DNA from: an uncultured Spirochaetaceae bacterium
GTDB lineage: Bacteria > Spirochaetota > Spirochaetia > Sphaerochaetales > Sphaerochaetaceae
Direction of reading: 5' to 3'
Length of the DNA stretch: 64,000 bases
Assembly (NCBI GenBank): GCA_944390015.1
Contig: CALXOL010000004.1
Span: forward strand, 89,882 to 153,881
Part shown: positions 1-8,819 of the stretch, one piece after another
Position numbering within the stretch: position 1 is the stretch's first letter
How the letters are laid out: every line of letters starts with the position of its first letter
Made by a program: the position numbers and the translations under genes
Notes under the pieces: model-generated
Seen by the model: the letters and a program-made list of their open reading frames with translations, nothing else
Told to the model about the DNA's origin: nothing
Databases searched by the model: none

Positions 1-2370
1 GCACAGAAGGAGGCTGTTTTAGACAGGGAGCATAACCTCCTTATTTTGGCATGTGCAGGTAGTGGTAAGACAAGGACCATTACAAGCAAGATCGCTTATT
101 ATATAGAGAGTGGATATCTGAGGCCGTATGAGATACTTGCCGTAACATTTACGAATAAGGCTGCTCAGGAGATGAGGGATCGACTTTCTCTTATGCTTTC
201 CGGCTATGATATCTCAGATCTTGAGATTAGGACATTCCATTCCTTTGGTGCCTGGACTCTTCGTAGGCATTCAAAAGAGGCTGGGCTGCCAAGCGGCTTC
301 CAGATTTATGATGACAGTGACTCCTCATCCCTTCTTTCCTCTATCTTTCCCGATATGGATAAAAGAGAGGCGAAGAGCATCTATAATGCGATTGCCCAAG
401 CGAAGGAGAGGGGGATAGCCCCAACTTCCGGCAAACTTGAATACTTTGCCAAGGACATAGATGACCTTGGAATGTATTATCAGGAATATGAGAAGGCCCT
501 GAGGGGTACTGGTAACTGCGATTTTTCAGATCTTATTCTAAAACCCGTCATACTTTTTAACAAATTTGATGATATCAGGATGCGCTATCAGAAAAGATTC
601 AAACTCATACTGGTGGATGAGTATCAGGATTCAAACAGGATGCAGTTTGAGCTTTTAAGCCTTATAAGCTCTCCAAGCTCCCAGCTCTGCGTAGTCGGAG
701 ATGATGACCAGTCGATCTACTCATTCCGCGGTGCTGACATAGAGAACATATTGTCTTTCAACAAGTCATTCAAAAACGTTAGGGAGATAAAGCTTGAGAA
801 GAATTACAGATCCACAAGTGAGATTCTCTCCCTTGCCGCATCCGTAATAAAGAACAATAAAGAGAGGCATAAGAAGGATATCATAAGCTTTGATGGTCAT
901 CATGGTAAGAAACCTGAATTGATATCAAGCATTGATGGAAAGAGTGAGGCGGAAGGAATCATCACCCGTATCAGGAGAATAGATGATTATGATAACACTG
1001 CGATCATATACAGGACAAACGCCCAGTCTCTTGAGTTTGAGAAAGTGCTTGGCCTGAGCCGTATCCCTTACAGGGTCGTCGGTGCTTTGAAATTCTATGA
1101 GAGGGAGGAGGTCAAGGACGCACTTGCCATATTGCGCCTCCTTTCGAACAGGATGGATATAATCAATTTCCAGCGTATTATCAACAAACCTGCAAGAGGG
1201 CTTGGTGATAAGACGGTTGAACAGATTGTCGGAGAGCGTAACACCCTCGATGTGATTGCAGCTCTCGATAATTTCGCATTGAAGAGCAAAAACGGTAAAG
1301 CAAAGGCAGGTGCGGAAGCTTTCCTATCCGCATATGGGAGAAGTACGAAAGATCTTGATGAAGGCATGGATCTTGGCGCTCTCCTTTCTAATGCTTTGGA
1401 GTACTTCGGTCTTAAGGCATATTATGAGAGTGAGAAGGATGATTCCATAAGGCAGAGTAAGAGTGAGAACCTGAGTGCTCTTGTCAGCTCTCTTTCCGAG
1501 TATGGTTCAGGGCGATTCCAGCTGGAATCATTCTTAGAGAACATAACCCTCGACAATACGACAGTAGGTGGTAGCGGTAAGGATGATAGGCCAGGTGTCA
1601 CACTCATAACAATGCACAATACGAAAGGGCTTGAGTTTGATTATGTTTTCGTCTCTGGTCTGGAGGATGAACTCATTCCAGGCCCTAGAAGCAGTCAGAG
1701 TGCAAAAGGTCTTGAAGAGGAGAGGCGGCTTTTTTATGTAGCAGTCACAAGGGCGAGAAGGGAGCTCTATCTCTCATATGCCGCTATGCGGACGATGTGG
1801 GGTAGGCGGGATTATAGGAGTCCTTCAAGATACCTGGATGAGATTCCTAAGGAGCTGTATAGCGGAGCGGTATATAAACAGAGTGTGAATCCATACTCAT
1901 ATGTCGGTGCAAAGGTCGAATATAGGAAGAGGAGTGGTAGCGTCTCTAATATTCCATCCTGGGCTACGAATATTGAGATCAAAGCGAAGAAGAAAGAAGA
2001 GAAGAAGGAGATTCCACTTTTTTCCATCAGGGATGAGGTCTTGAGCCCGCTTTATGGAAAGGGGACAATTCTGGATATCAAGACGGGGGAGATAGGACAT
2101 AGGCTTTTGAGCATAAATTTTGAAAGCCTTGGAACGGTACGTCTTAACGAGGGAACGGCAAATCTCAAACTCCTATCATCATCAACATCATCTCAGCCTG
2201 CATCTTCCTTCGCAGTCGGAGACAGTGTCAAAAGCCCTGCTTATGGCCCTGGTATTGTTGAGGATATCACCGAAGTGAATGGAAAGAGGGTACTTACCGT
2301 CTTGTTTTCCTCTCAAAAGAGGATAAAACTCATGGAAGGGTATTCAAAGCTTGAAAAAGTGGTCGAGTAA
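1..2370 (+). CDS. pcrA: PcrA/UvrD-type SF1A DNA helicase, 5' end outside the window
   Basis: 3'-to-5' DNA helicase of the UvrD/PcrA family, acting in repair and in clearing replication forks. The reading frame is open from base 1, so the start lies upstream; a TTG at 46 is in mid-domain and is not the start. Visible in order: a Q-motif remnant, Walker A (ACAGSGKT), the Walker B/motif II box DEYQD, motif III (GDDDQSIYSFRGA) and, near the C-terminus, motifs V and VI (HNTKGLEFDYVFV; VAVTRARREL). The tail carries two copies of a Tudor-like module of about 50 residues (around IRDEVLSPLYGKGTI and VGDSVKSPAYGPGIV), where PcrA normally has one. In PcrA this module contacts RNA polymerase. Only the first few residues are missing. 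Confidence 0.93.
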   Translation, partial: AQKEAVLDREHNLLILACAGSGKTRTITSKIAYYIESGYLRPYEILAVTFTNKAAQEMRDRLSLMLSGYDISDLEIRTFHSFGAWTLRRHSKEAGLPSGFQIYDDSDSSSLLSSIFPDMDKREAKSIYNAIAQAKERGIAPTSGKLEYFAKDIDDLGMYYQEYEKALRGTGNCDFSDLILKPVILFNKFDDIRMRYQKRFKLILVDEYQDSNRMQFELLSLISSPSSQLCVVGDDDQSIYSFRGADIENILSFNKSFKNVREIKLEKNYRSTSEILSLAASVIKNNKERHKKDIISFDGHHGKKPELISSIDGKSEAEGIITRIRRIDDYDNTAIIYRTNAQSLEFEKVLGLSRIPYRVVGALKFYEREEVKDALAILRLLSNRMDIINFQRIINKPARGLGDKTVEQIVGERNTLDVIAALDNFALKSKNGKAKAGAEAFLSAYGRSTKDLDEGMDLGALLSNALEYFGLKAYYESEKDDSIRQSKSENLSALVSSLSEYGSGRFQLESFLENITLDNTTVGGSGKDDRPGVTLITMHNTKGLEFDYVFVSGLEDELIPGPRSSQSAKGLEEERRLFYVAVTRARRELYLSYAAMRTMWGRRDYRSPSRYLDEIPKELYSGAVYKQSVNPYSYVGAKVEYRKRSGSVSNIPSWATNIEIKAKKKEEKKEIPLFSIRDEVLSPLYGKGTILDIKTGEIGHRLLSINFESLGTVRLNEGTANLKLLSSSTSSQPASSFAVGDSVKSPAYGPGIVEDITEVNGKRVLTVLFSSQKRIKLMEGYSKLEKVVE

Positions 2371-2384
2371 ATTCTTTCAAGCTA

Positions 2385-2414
2385 TTTACATAGTGCTCGA
2401 TTTTCAAATATAAT
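2385..2414 (+). promoter_or_regulatory. Promoter of the rplM-rpsI operon
   Basis: TTTACA at 2385-2390 and a perfect TATAAT at 2409-2414, with an 18-nt spacer. The predicted start near 2421 gives an untranslated leader of about 228 nt before rplM. Confidence 0.6.
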
Positions 2415-2420
2415 GCATTT

Positions 2421-2640
2421 TTGGTCGGCTTTGCCGATCTGCATATAAAAGAAAATCTTTACCTCCTCGCGGTCAGCCCTAAAACCACAGAGGAAAGTTT
2501 TTCTCTTATAGGAAGTCTTAAGGGAGTTTAAGGCTATTGCCTAGCATCTTATCCGCCTTCCCACAGGATACGGTGTTTAGTCTTGAATCCTTTTGAGCCG
2601 GTGAGTCCTGTAAGATATGCAATAACGCTAATATAAAGGG
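2421..2640 (+). ncRNA. Long structured 5' leader of rplM-rpsI, or an independent small RNA
   Basis: The 278-nt gap after pcrA has no plausible ORF but strong pairing potential. A 7-bp hairpin with a TTT loop sits at the predicted 5' end (GGTCGGC/GCCGATC, 2423-2439). A long stem follows between 2451-2465 and 2490-2503 (GAAAA, CTTT and CCTC pairing with GAGG, AAAG and TTTTC). Then comes a nested stem made of TATTGC (2535), ATCTT (2546) and ACAGGA (2563) with TCCTGT (2606), AAGAT (2612) and GCAATA (2619). No terminator separates it from rplM. It could be an autoregulatory r-protein leader or an unrecognised small RNA. I do not see RNase P, SRP or tmRNA consensus blocks. Confidence 0.45.
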
Positions 2641-2648
2641 TTTTGTTT

Positions 2649-3077
2649 ATGAAGACTATTTTTATTAAGCCAGCAACAGTCGAGAAGAAATGGTATCTTA
2701 TCGATGCTGAAGGCAAGAACCTTGGACGTGTTGCAGTTGCTGCTGCTAACATCTTAAGAGGTAAGAATAAGGCTGAATACGTTCCTCACCAGGACTTAGG
2801 TGATTACGTTATTATCATCAATGCTTCTAAGGCAACCGTCACCGGCAATAAGATGGAAGATAAGAAGTACTATCGTCACTCAATGTATCCAGGTGGATTC
2901 AGGGAAGAGAAGTACGGTGATGTCATCAACAGAAAGCCTACTTTCCCTATGGAGCACGCAATTAAAGGAATGCTTCCTCATGGAAAGCTTGGAAGAAAGC
3001 TCTTTACAAACGTAAAGATTTACGCAGGAAATGAGCACCCACACATGGCTCAGAAGCCTATCGTAGTAGAGCTCTAG
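2649..3077 (+). CDS. rplM: 50S ribosomal protein L13
   Basis: Large-subunit ribosomal protein that assembles early on 23S rRNA. The product from the ATG at 2649 is 142 residues, the usual L13 length, and begins MKTIFIKPATVEKKWYLIDA; the conserved RGKNKAEYVPH and GMLPHGKLGRK segments are present. An in-frame TTG six bases upstream is less likely because the AAAGG ribosome-binding site at about 2635 is spaced correctly for the ATG. It is followed after 10 nt by rpsI, the near-universal L13-S9 operon. A long structured leader precedes it. Confidence 0.97.
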   Translation: MKTIFIKPATVEKKWYLIDAEGKNLGRVAVAAANILRGKNKAEYVPHQDLGDYVIIINASKATVTGNKMEDKKYYRHSMYPGGFREEKYGDVINRKPTFPMEHAIKGMLPHGKLGRKLFTNVKIYAGNEHPHMAQKPIVVEL

Positions 3078-3087
3078 GAGGTAGATG

Positions 3088-3501
3088 ATGGCTAAGAAAG
3101 AAGTAAAGAACACTGTCAATCTCGGACATGGTGTTGGAAGAAGAAAGACGGCAGTAGCAAGAGTTTACCTCAGAGAGGGAAACGGAAAGATCACTGTTAA
3201 TGGAAAGGATGTAAGCGAGTACTTCGTAGACGTACTTAACGCTTCTCTTGTAAGCCAGCCTTTCAAGGTAACAGAGACAGAGGGAAAGTATGATCTCTTA
3301 ATCAATGTTACAGGTGGTGGAATCAAGGGACAGGCAGAGGCTTGCAGACATGGAGTTGCAAGGGCTCTCGTAAATGAGAATGCTGATTATAAGCCAGCTC
3401 TTCATGCCGCAGGACTTATGACCAGAGACCCAAGAATGGTCGAAAGAAAGAAGTATGGTCAGCGCGGAGCAAGAAGGCGCTTCCAGTTCTCAAAGAGATA
3501 A
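3088..3501 (+). CDS. rpsI: 30S ribosomal protein S9
   Basis: Small-subunit protein whose basic C-terminal tail reaches the P-site tRNA. Family hallmarks seen: GRRKTAVARVYLREG near the N-terminus, the glycine-rich GGGIKGQAEACRHGVARAL block, and the C-terminal KKYGQRGARRRFQFSKR ending in Lys-Arg. Two ATG codons lie in tandem at 3085 and 3088; the second is preferred because AGGAGGT ends at 3082 and leaves a workable 5-nt spacing. Cotranscribed with rplM and followed about 100 nt later by a strong terminator. Confidence 0.96.
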   Translation: MAKKEVKNTVNLGHGVGRRKTAVARVYLREGNGKITVNGKDVSEYFVDVLNASLVSQPFKVTETEGKYDLLINVTGGGIKGQAEACRHGVARALVNENADYKPALHAAGLMTRDPRMVERKKYGQRGARRRFQFSKR

Positions 3502-3603
3502 TTGGATCTCCATATATACATTATGTGGCATGACGCTCTATTTCTTTATAGTGTATAACTTATCAAAAGGTTATTTACTTAAGGAAATAGCTGAAAAAGC
3601 GTT

Positions 3604-3650
3604 TTGCCCACGATTTGTCCACGGTGCTTGGCTCGTGGGCAATTTTTTTT
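3604..3650 (+). terminator. Rho-independent terminator of rplM-rpsI
   Basis: A perfect 10-bp stem (TTGCCCACGA at 3604-3613 with TCGTGGGCAA at 3633-3642) followed by eight T residues at 3643-3650. Confidence 0.9.
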
Positions 3651-3681
3651 GATAAAAATATGTAAAAAGGCTTATTTCTTC

Positions 3682-4752
3682 TTAATAATACTCTTCAAGA
3701 GGAAAGAGAACGCTGAATGTGCTGCCTTTCCCTTTTTCTGATACAACTTCGATTCTTGTTCCTGTTATATCCGTTATTTTCTTGACAAGTGCCAGGCCAA
3801 GGCCGTTGCCTTCTGTCTTATGACTGTGATCCTCCTGATAGAATTTATCGAAGATTCTTTCAGTCTCCTCTTTATTCATTCCTACCCCAGTATCTGAGAT
3901 ATATACTTTTATACCATCATCAACTTCTTCTATGCCTACTGAGATTCTACCTCCATCAGGGGTGAACTTAATGGCATTTGAGATGAGATTGTTCCATACA
4001 ATGCCAAGAAGTTCCTCGTCTGCGCATATGAAAAGGCTATCTGGAAGGTTTGATTCTATCATGAGGTTCTTGCTGCTCCAAAGAGCCTCGGAATCGAGTA
4101 GGGCTACGCGGATCTGTTCGGCAAGATTGTACCTTTCTTTTTCTGGGAAAATGGTTTGGTTTTCAAGTTTATTAAGTTTCAATATGTTCGTAATAAGAGT
4201 CGAGAATTTCCTTGTAGTCATACTTATAATCGCAGCATACTCCTTGATCCTATCCATATCCTCTTCTGTTTCTATCAGCGTGGCATAGTTTTGCAATGTT
4301 GCAAGTGGTGTCTTCATCTCGTGTGATATGTTTGAGAGGAAATTCTCCTGCAATACCTCCATTCCGCCAAGCTCCTCTGCCATCTTATCCAGCCTGTATG
4401 CGATAAGGTCAAATTCTGTCCTAACATGTTCTTCCTTTCCGTCGGTAATACGTACGGAGAAATCACCTGCTGTAATCCTGTCCGTGGCTTTTAGTATTTT
4501 CTTGAGTGGAGTATCCACAAGGAAGCGTTTTGTGAGGGCGTTTATGATTATGAACACAACCAATATGGTCAGGGATAGAAAGAAGGAGTACCGGGATACC
4601 AGTTCGATTATTATTGGACTTGTTTCTATTCCGAAAAATGCCTCTATGAATTGATATACAGCCACGGTAGATAGGGATACGGCTATTATTATGGCAAGAA
4701 AGAGGGTGAAATAACTTCTGAAGGAGATTATGCTGTTCCTGTATCCTTTCAT
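3682..4752 (-). CDS. Membrane sensor histidine kinase
   Basis: Class I sensor kinase of 356 residues, partner of the response regulator that overlaps its start. Two transmembrane helices (about residues 13-33 and 55-72) flank a very short extracytoplasmic loop of about 20 residues, so the stimulus is probably sensed in or near the membrane. A HAMP domain follows (about 73-125). The dimerisation/phosphoacceptor helix carries H144 in NISHEMKTPLA. The ATPase domain shows the N box (NNLISNAIKFTP), G1 (DTGVGM), the F box (FDKFYQ) and G2 (GNGLGLAL). The start overlaps the regulator's stop by 4 nt, so the pair is translationally coupled. The ligand and regulon cannot be read from the sequence. Confidence 0.93.
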   Translation of the reverse strand: MKGYRNSIISFRSYFTLFLAIIIAVSLSTVAVYQFIEAFFGIETSPIIIELVSRYSFFLSLTILVVFIIINALTKRFLVDTPLKKILKATDRITAGDFSVRITDGKEEHVRTEFDLIAYRLDKMAEELGGMEVLQENFLSNISHEMKTPLATLQNYATLIETEEDMDRIKEYAAIISMTTRKFSTLITNILKLNKLENQTIFPEKERYNLAEQIRVALLDSEALWSSKNLMIESNLPDSLFICADEELLGIVWNNLISNAIKFTPDGGRISVGIEEVDDGIKVYISDTGVGMNKEETERIFDKFYQEDHSHKTEGNGLGLALVKKITDITGTRIEVVSEKGKGSTFSVLFPLEEYY

Positions 4753-5420
4753 TTGATTACCGCCTTGTAACCAAGTCCATGAACCGTTACGATCTCAAAA
4801 TCATTACATGAGGCGAACTTCTCCCTGATTTTAGTTATATATACGTCGATACTCCTTGTGCCAGTGGATGAATCGAGGGACCAGAATTCATTTAAGAGCT
4901 GCATCCTTGTAAATGTTTTCTTCGGGAAAGAAAGGAGCTTGAAAAGTATGTTGAATTCCCGAACAGTGAGAGGAACCTCAGTGCCGTCTACGTAAGCGGT
5001 CATCTCTTCGGAATCCATCACCAAGCTTCCAATTTTAAGCTTTTTCTCCGTTGCGATTTTCGCTCTTCTTAAAAGCGCGTTTATCCTCATTATGAGCTCA
5101 TTGAAATCAATCGGTTTGGTCATGTAGTCATCGATTCCGAGATTAAAGCCTTTTGCCTTGCTCTCGATATCGCTACGTGCGGTGACGAAGATTATCGGTT
5201 TTTCCTTATCGTATTGGCGTACCGAGGTTGCAAATTCAAAACCATCTTCGCCTTCCATCATTATATCCGATATTATGAGGTCGAAGTTCTTCTTCTCCAT
5301 CTCCTCATATGCCTTAGCGGGAGAGATTGCACCATGTGTTTCAAATCCGTTTTTCGTCAGGAATGCCGTCATGCTCTTTAAAAGCAGTTCATCATCTTCC
5401 ACAACCAGTATGCTTATCAT
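4749..5420 (-). CDS. OmpR/PhoB-family response regulator
   Basis: Two-domain transcription factor of 223 residues. The receiver domain has the acidic pocket ED (residues 8-10), the phosphoacceptor D52 in DLIISDIMM, and the conserved Lys in MTKPID. The C-terminal winged helix ends with the typical RSIDVYITKIREK and GLGYKAVI elements. The ATG at 5420 is chosen over a TTG six bases upstream because AAGGAG sits 6 nt before it. First gene of a two-gene operon with the histidine kinase. Confidence 0.94.
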   Translation of the reverse strand: MISILVVEDDELLLKSMTAFLTKNGFETHGAISPAKAYEEMEKKNFDLIISDIMMEGEDGFEFATSVRQYDKEKPIIFVTARSDIESKAKGFNLGIDDYMTKPIDFNELIMRINALLRRAKIATEKKLKIGSLVMDSEEMTAYVDGTEVPLTVREFNILFKLLSFPKKTFTRMQLLNEFWSLDSSTGTRSIDVYITKIREKFASCNDFEIVTVHGLGYKAVIK

Positions 5421-5475
5421 AAACAACTCCTTCTTTTTATTATGATACTATTATTTTGTTTGTTTTTTGTTGCTG

Positions 5476-5484
5476 TGGTAATAT
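5476..5484 (+). promoter_or_regulatory. Extended -10 of recX, predicted leaderless
   Basis: TGgTAATAT ends exactly 6 nt before the recX ATG at 5491, and no Shine-Dalgarno sequence is present, so transcription should begin at or next to the start codon. Confidence 0.45.
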
Positions 5485-5490
5485 CTGGGT

Positions 5491-5916
5491 ATGAATGCAT
5501 ATGATAAGGCTCTTTCCTTATTAGCAATGAGGGAGCATACGGCAAAGGAGATTACAAGGAAGCTTTTGGAAAAAGGATATGAGAGTGGTGATATAGAGTC
5601 TGCCGTCTCCCGTCTTGAGGCCGAAGGTGCGATAAGCAACAAAAGGTACGTAGAGTCGTACCTTAGGAGCCGTGCTCGTAAGGGTGGTGAGAGCCTTTGT
5701 CTCATGCGCATGAAGCTTCTGGATAGGGGAATCGATAAAAGTACGCTTGATGAGATTCTCTTTGAATATTTGGAGGGGGACGAGTATTACGCTTTATTGG
5801 AAAAAAGCTACAGGGCGCTGTCCTCTAAGAAAGGGGAGGATGGTGCGACCCGTAGCCTTTTAAATAAGGGGTATACACTCTCTGAGATAAAAAGAGCTAA
5901 ACAAAGAGAGGACTAA
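5491..5916 (+). CDS. recX: RecX family regulator of RecA
   Basis: Small (141 residues) helical protein of the RecX family, which binds RecA filaments and damps recombinase activity. Three helical repeats are visible, beginning at [15 protein letters not shown], with the typical [25 protein letters not shown] and the late [11 protein letters not shown]. There is no Shine-Dalgarno site; an extended -10 lies 6 nt upstream of the ATG. recA is not adjacent. The last 4 nt overlap the end of the convergent trpB. Confidence 0.88.
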   Translation: MNAYDKALSLLAMREHTAKEITRKLLEKGYESGDIESAVSRLEAEGAISNKRYVESYLRSRARKGGESLCLMRMKLLDRGIDKSTLDEILFEYLEGDEYYALLEKSYRALSSKKGEDGATRSLLNKGYTLSEIKRAKQRED

Positions 5917-7205
5917 TTGCTCTTACTTTGGATGTGAGAGAGGAATTCGTCATAACCGTCCTTCATCACTTCTTCCGGCTCATAATCGGTAAGAGGGTAG
6001 TTCTCCATTACGAAGTCAATGTCCTTATCTCCACGGCCTGAGAGGTTCACGAGTATGTTCTTTCCCTTTCCCATTTTTTTTGCAAGTTTTACAGCATATG
6101 CCACGGCGTGTGAGCTCTCTAGGGCCGGGATGATTCCTTCCATGCGAGAAAGAGCATAGAATGCTTCTACAGCTTCCCTGTCCGTAGCACTCTCATATGT
6201 GACTCTTTTCATATCATGCAGATAGCAGTGTTGAGGACCAACTCCAGGGTAGTCGAGTCCGCTTGCAATGGAATAGACGGGGAGTGCTTCTCCCTTCTCA
6301 TCCTGGATGAAATAACATTTGAATCCATGAAGAATTCCTTTTTTGCCACGATGCATGGTTGCTGCGTTCATATCCGTATCGAGGCCTTTTCCTGCAGGTT
6401 CAACACCATAGATTCCTACGCTCTTGTCATCTAGGAACGCCGAGAAGAGTCCCATGGCGTTACTTCCGCCTCCTACGCATGCGACGATGGCATCAGGGAG
6501 AGATCCGGTCTGCTTAAGCATCTGCTCCTTTGCCTCAATTCCTATTACTGACTGGAAATCCCTTACCATCTCAGGGAAAGGATGAGGCCCTACGACACTG
6601 CCTATGCAGTATATCTGGTTTACAGGATCCTTAAGATAGGCTTTGAATGCTTCATCGACAGCATCCTTGAGCGTTTTTGTACCTGTTGTGACTGCGATGA
6701 CCTTTGCTCCAAGAATTTTCATTCTTGATACATTAGGGGCCTCTTTCTTTACATCTACTTCCCCCATGTAGATGTCACAGTCAAGTCCAAGTAGTGCCGC
6801 AGCTGTTGCAAGAGCCACTCCATGCTGCCCCGCACCTGTCTCTGCGATTACTTTCTTCTTTCCCATTCTCTTTGCGAGCAGGACCTCTCCGAGCGCATGG
6901 TTTATCTTGTGGGCACCAGTGTGGTTCAGATCCTCTCTTTTCAGATATATGTCTGCTCCACCTACGGCTTCTGTAAGACGTTTTGCATGATATACGGGGC
7001 TTGGCCTGCCGGTATATGTCTGGTTAAGCATTTTCAGCTCTTCAATAAAGCTTGGATCCTGGCTTATTTCCTCATAGGCCTTGGCCACTTCGTCCATTAC
7101 CTTCTGTAATGCCTCTGGAACGAAAGATCCGCCATATTCTCCGAAATAACCTTTTTCATCGGGCATTCCCGTAGTATTTAAGTTCTTGTTAAGTAGATTC
7201 GACAT
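5913..7205 (-). CDS. trpB: Tryptophan synthase beta chain, without a neighbouring trpA
   Basis: PLP-dependent enzyme that condenses indole with serine to give tryptophan. The 430-residue protein has the PLP lysine K100 in HTGAHKIN, the phosphate-binding glycine loop GGGSNAMG, and the allosteric/catalytic segment [10 protein letters not shown]. Length and motifs fit the TrpB1 type that normally pairs with TrpA, yet no other trp gene is within the window. It may salvage indole, or trpA may lie elsewhere. The start has an excellent AAGGAGG site, and the gene has its own promoter. Confidence 0.95.
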   Translation of the reverse strand: MSNLLNKNLNTTGMPDEKGYFGEYGGSFVPEALQKVMDEVAKAYEEISQDPSFIEELKMLNQTYTGRPSPVYHAKRLTEAVGGADIYLKREDLNHTGAHKINHALGEVLLAKRMGKKKVIAETGAGQHGVALATAAALLGLDCDIYMGEVDVKKEAPNVSRMKILGAKVIAVTTGTKTLKDAVDEAFKAYLKDPVNQIYCIGSVVGPHPFPEMVRDFQSVIGIEAKEQMLKQTGSLPDAIVACVGGGSNAMGLFSAFLDDKSVGIYGVEPAGKGLDTDMNAATMHRGKKGILHGFKCYFIQDEKGEALPVYSIASGLDYPGVGPQHCYLHDMKRVTYESATDREAVEAFYALSRMEGIIPALESSHAVAYAVKLAKKMGKGKNILVNLSGRGDKDIDFVMENYPLTDYEPEEVMKDGYDEFLSHIQSKSN

Positions 7206-7225
7206 GATGTCCTCCTTTTGACGTT

Positions 7226-7255
7226 ATGATACTGTAAATAGAAACATTAAGTCAA
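7226..7255 (-). promoter_or_regulatory. Promoter of trpB
   Basis: On the minus strand TTGACT (7250-7255) and TATCAT (7226-7231) are separated by 18 nt, upstream of the trpB ribosome-binding site. It lies between the pectinesterase stop and trpB, so trpB need not depend on read-through. Confidence 0.55.
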
Positions 7256-7283
7256 GGGAGATTTGCTGATTTTGTTTCTTTTT

Positions 7284-8171
7284 TTAGAAGCGGTTTAAAA
7301 TCTCTTCTATATCCCCCTCTGAAATCCTATATTTCTCTCCAAACAGGTTTGAATCGACTGAGAAAGAGGCCAGGTCCTCTTCCTCTTCAAGCCCTGCCCA
7401 GGCAATGAAACCTTTTGGATTGATGTGATCTGAGTAACTGCACCTTATGAACGTGCTCTTTCCTTCCGCTCTCCATGGGCGCATGAGGTAGACGCTCTCT
7501 TTGTCAACACCACCGTTCTCAAACGAGCAGTTGATGAATACGAATCCCGTATCTTTCCTATAACCGCTTGGAGCACTGACATAACCAGGCTCGTTCGATA
7601 TGATTCTCACGCCTCTGAATAGGGCATCCGCTCCTCCGAAGATGAAATCAACTCCACCTTCTATCGATCCCCCGGTATATATGACCTTATTCAGTTTTCT
7701 TTTTGAAAAGCACCTAGGTCCATAGAAACCCCTCTTTTCCCTCTCTTTTTCAGGAAGGGGAGCGAGAAACAGAGTATCCTGATGACCAAATAGCTCGACT
7801 TGATTAAGTTCGGCATAATCCACATCAAGATATAGTGCTAAGGCCTGACCGACATCTTTACCGCATCCTGCCGTGTTTTCAATTCTGAGATTCTCGAGTT
7901 TTAGCCTCTCACCCGAGAAGAATGCGCTATATGTCCTGAATGTTCCTCTCTTTATCCCGTCCGGCATGATCTCTTTCGCCCAGTCGGAAAACGAGATGGT
8001 AACATCTCCCTCTCCTCTGAGAGTCAGGTCTTTCTTATCGGCAAAGAGCTTTTCCTTATAGAAGCCCTCACTGACTATGATCTCAGCTTTTTCGTTGTAT
8101 GGGACGGCATCAAGTGCCTCCTGTATTCTATAGTAGTCTTCTCCGTTTCTTCCAACTGTGAGAGTGAGCAT
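7284..8171 (-). CDS. Pectin methylesterase (CE8) without signal peptide
   Basis: Carbohydrate esterase family 8, removing methyl esters from polygalacturonate. The 295-residue protein has the family signatures GQALAL, the GHQDTLF block with D132, GGVDFIFG with D175, and the substrate-arginine motif LMRPW. It starts MLTLTVGRNG with no hydrophobic leader, so it is probably cytoplasmic and would act on imported oligogalacturonides. It begins 4 nt after the stop of the upstream alkD-like gene and is probably cotranscribed with it. It points to plant-fibre use by a gut organism. Confidence 0.9.
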   Translation of the reverse strand: MLTLTVGRNGEDYYRIQEALDAVPYNEKAEIIVSEGFYKEKLFADKKDLTLRGEGDVTISFSDWAKEIMPDGIKRGTFRTYSAFFSGERLKLENLRIENTAGCGKDVGQALALYLDVDYAELNQVELFGHQDTLFLAPLPEKEREKRGFYGPRCFSKRKLNKVIYTGGSIEGGVDFIFGGADALFRGVRIISNEPGYVSAPSGYRKDTGFVFINCSFENGGVDKESVYLMRPWRAEGKSTFIRCSYSDHINPKGFIAWAGLEEEEDLASFSVDSNLFGEKYRISEGDIEEILNRF

Positions 8172-8175
8172 CGCC

Positions 8176-8790
8176 TTAGCATCTCCTTGAATCCCTGATT
8201 TTCTGTATTGTCATCTTCGTTATGACTTCATCTGCTTTTTCAATATATGACTCCGTCAGTTTCCTGTCGGTAATGTAGTATGATGATAGCGCCCATGCTA
8301 TGGCCATGGCAATGTAATAATCATCATTCTTGACTTTTATTATGCCATCAAGCTGCTCTTTAAGGGGTACGGATAGCTTATTTCTGTTACTCATTATCCA
8401 TACGACTGCGATGCGGCGTACATATATCCTTTCATCGCTTAGTAGTGCGCAAAAATATTCATATGCCTTATCTATCTCCTTTTTCCCGAACTTCAGTGAG
8501 GATACGAGAGTATCCGTCTCATCCCATGTGGAAAGAAGATCAAGCTGCGTATCTAGTAGGTGTAGTTTCTCCTCTATCGGGATTTTCTTTTTTGCGATGA
8601 TGAATCCTCTCAGAAGCACATCCTCATGATATACAATCTTAAAATCAACATCTTCAATTGTTTTTGCAATCTCTCTGAGTATGGGAACCTGTACCCCATA
8701 CAAAGGATAATCGAGATTTGGAATAAGCTTCTGGGAGAATGCCTTTATGTTTTTCACGCAGTGTCTGTCATACAGTTCTTTAGTGTTCAT
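8176..8790 (-). CDS. AlkD-like DNA alkylation repair protein
   Basis: All-helical HEAT-like repeat protein of about 204 residues resembling the AlkC/AlkD alkylpurine glycosylase family. Visible: the N-terminal YPLYGVQVPILREIAK segment, the STWDETD element and the late AIAWALSSYY helix. I place the start at the ATG at 8790 (MNTKELYDRH). A longer frame adds 19 residues rich in Tyr, Phe and Cys that look like read-through of the promoter. TACAAT lies 6 nt before the ATG and there is no Shine-Dalgarno. Divergent from the amino-acid importer. Confidence 0.82.
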   Translation of the reverse strand: MNTKELYDRHCVKNIKAFSQKLIPNLDYPLYGVQVPILREIAKTIEDVDFKIVYHEDVLLRGFIIAKKKIPIEEKLHLLDTQLDLLSTWDETDTLVSSLKFGKKEIDKAYEYFCALLSDERIYVRRIAVVWIMSNRNKLSVPLKEQLDGIIKVKNDDYYIAMAIAWALSSYYITDRKLTESYIEKADEVITKMTIQKIRDSRRC

Positions 8791-8796
8791 GGAAAA

Positions 8797-8805
8797 ATTG
8801 TAGCA
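8797..8805 (-). promoter_or_regulatory. Extended -10 of the alkD-like gene, predicted leaderless
   Basis: On the minus strand TGcTACAAT is followed by six bases and then the ATG at 8790; no ribosome-binding site is present. Confidence 0.5.
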
Positions 8806-8819
8806 AAAATATGCACTTT

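Noticed and set aside
2421..2640. RNase P RNA, 6S RNA or tmRNA
   Set aside because: A GAGGAAAG motif recalls RNase P, but the other conserved blocks are missing and the pairing differs. There is no tmRNA tag frame.
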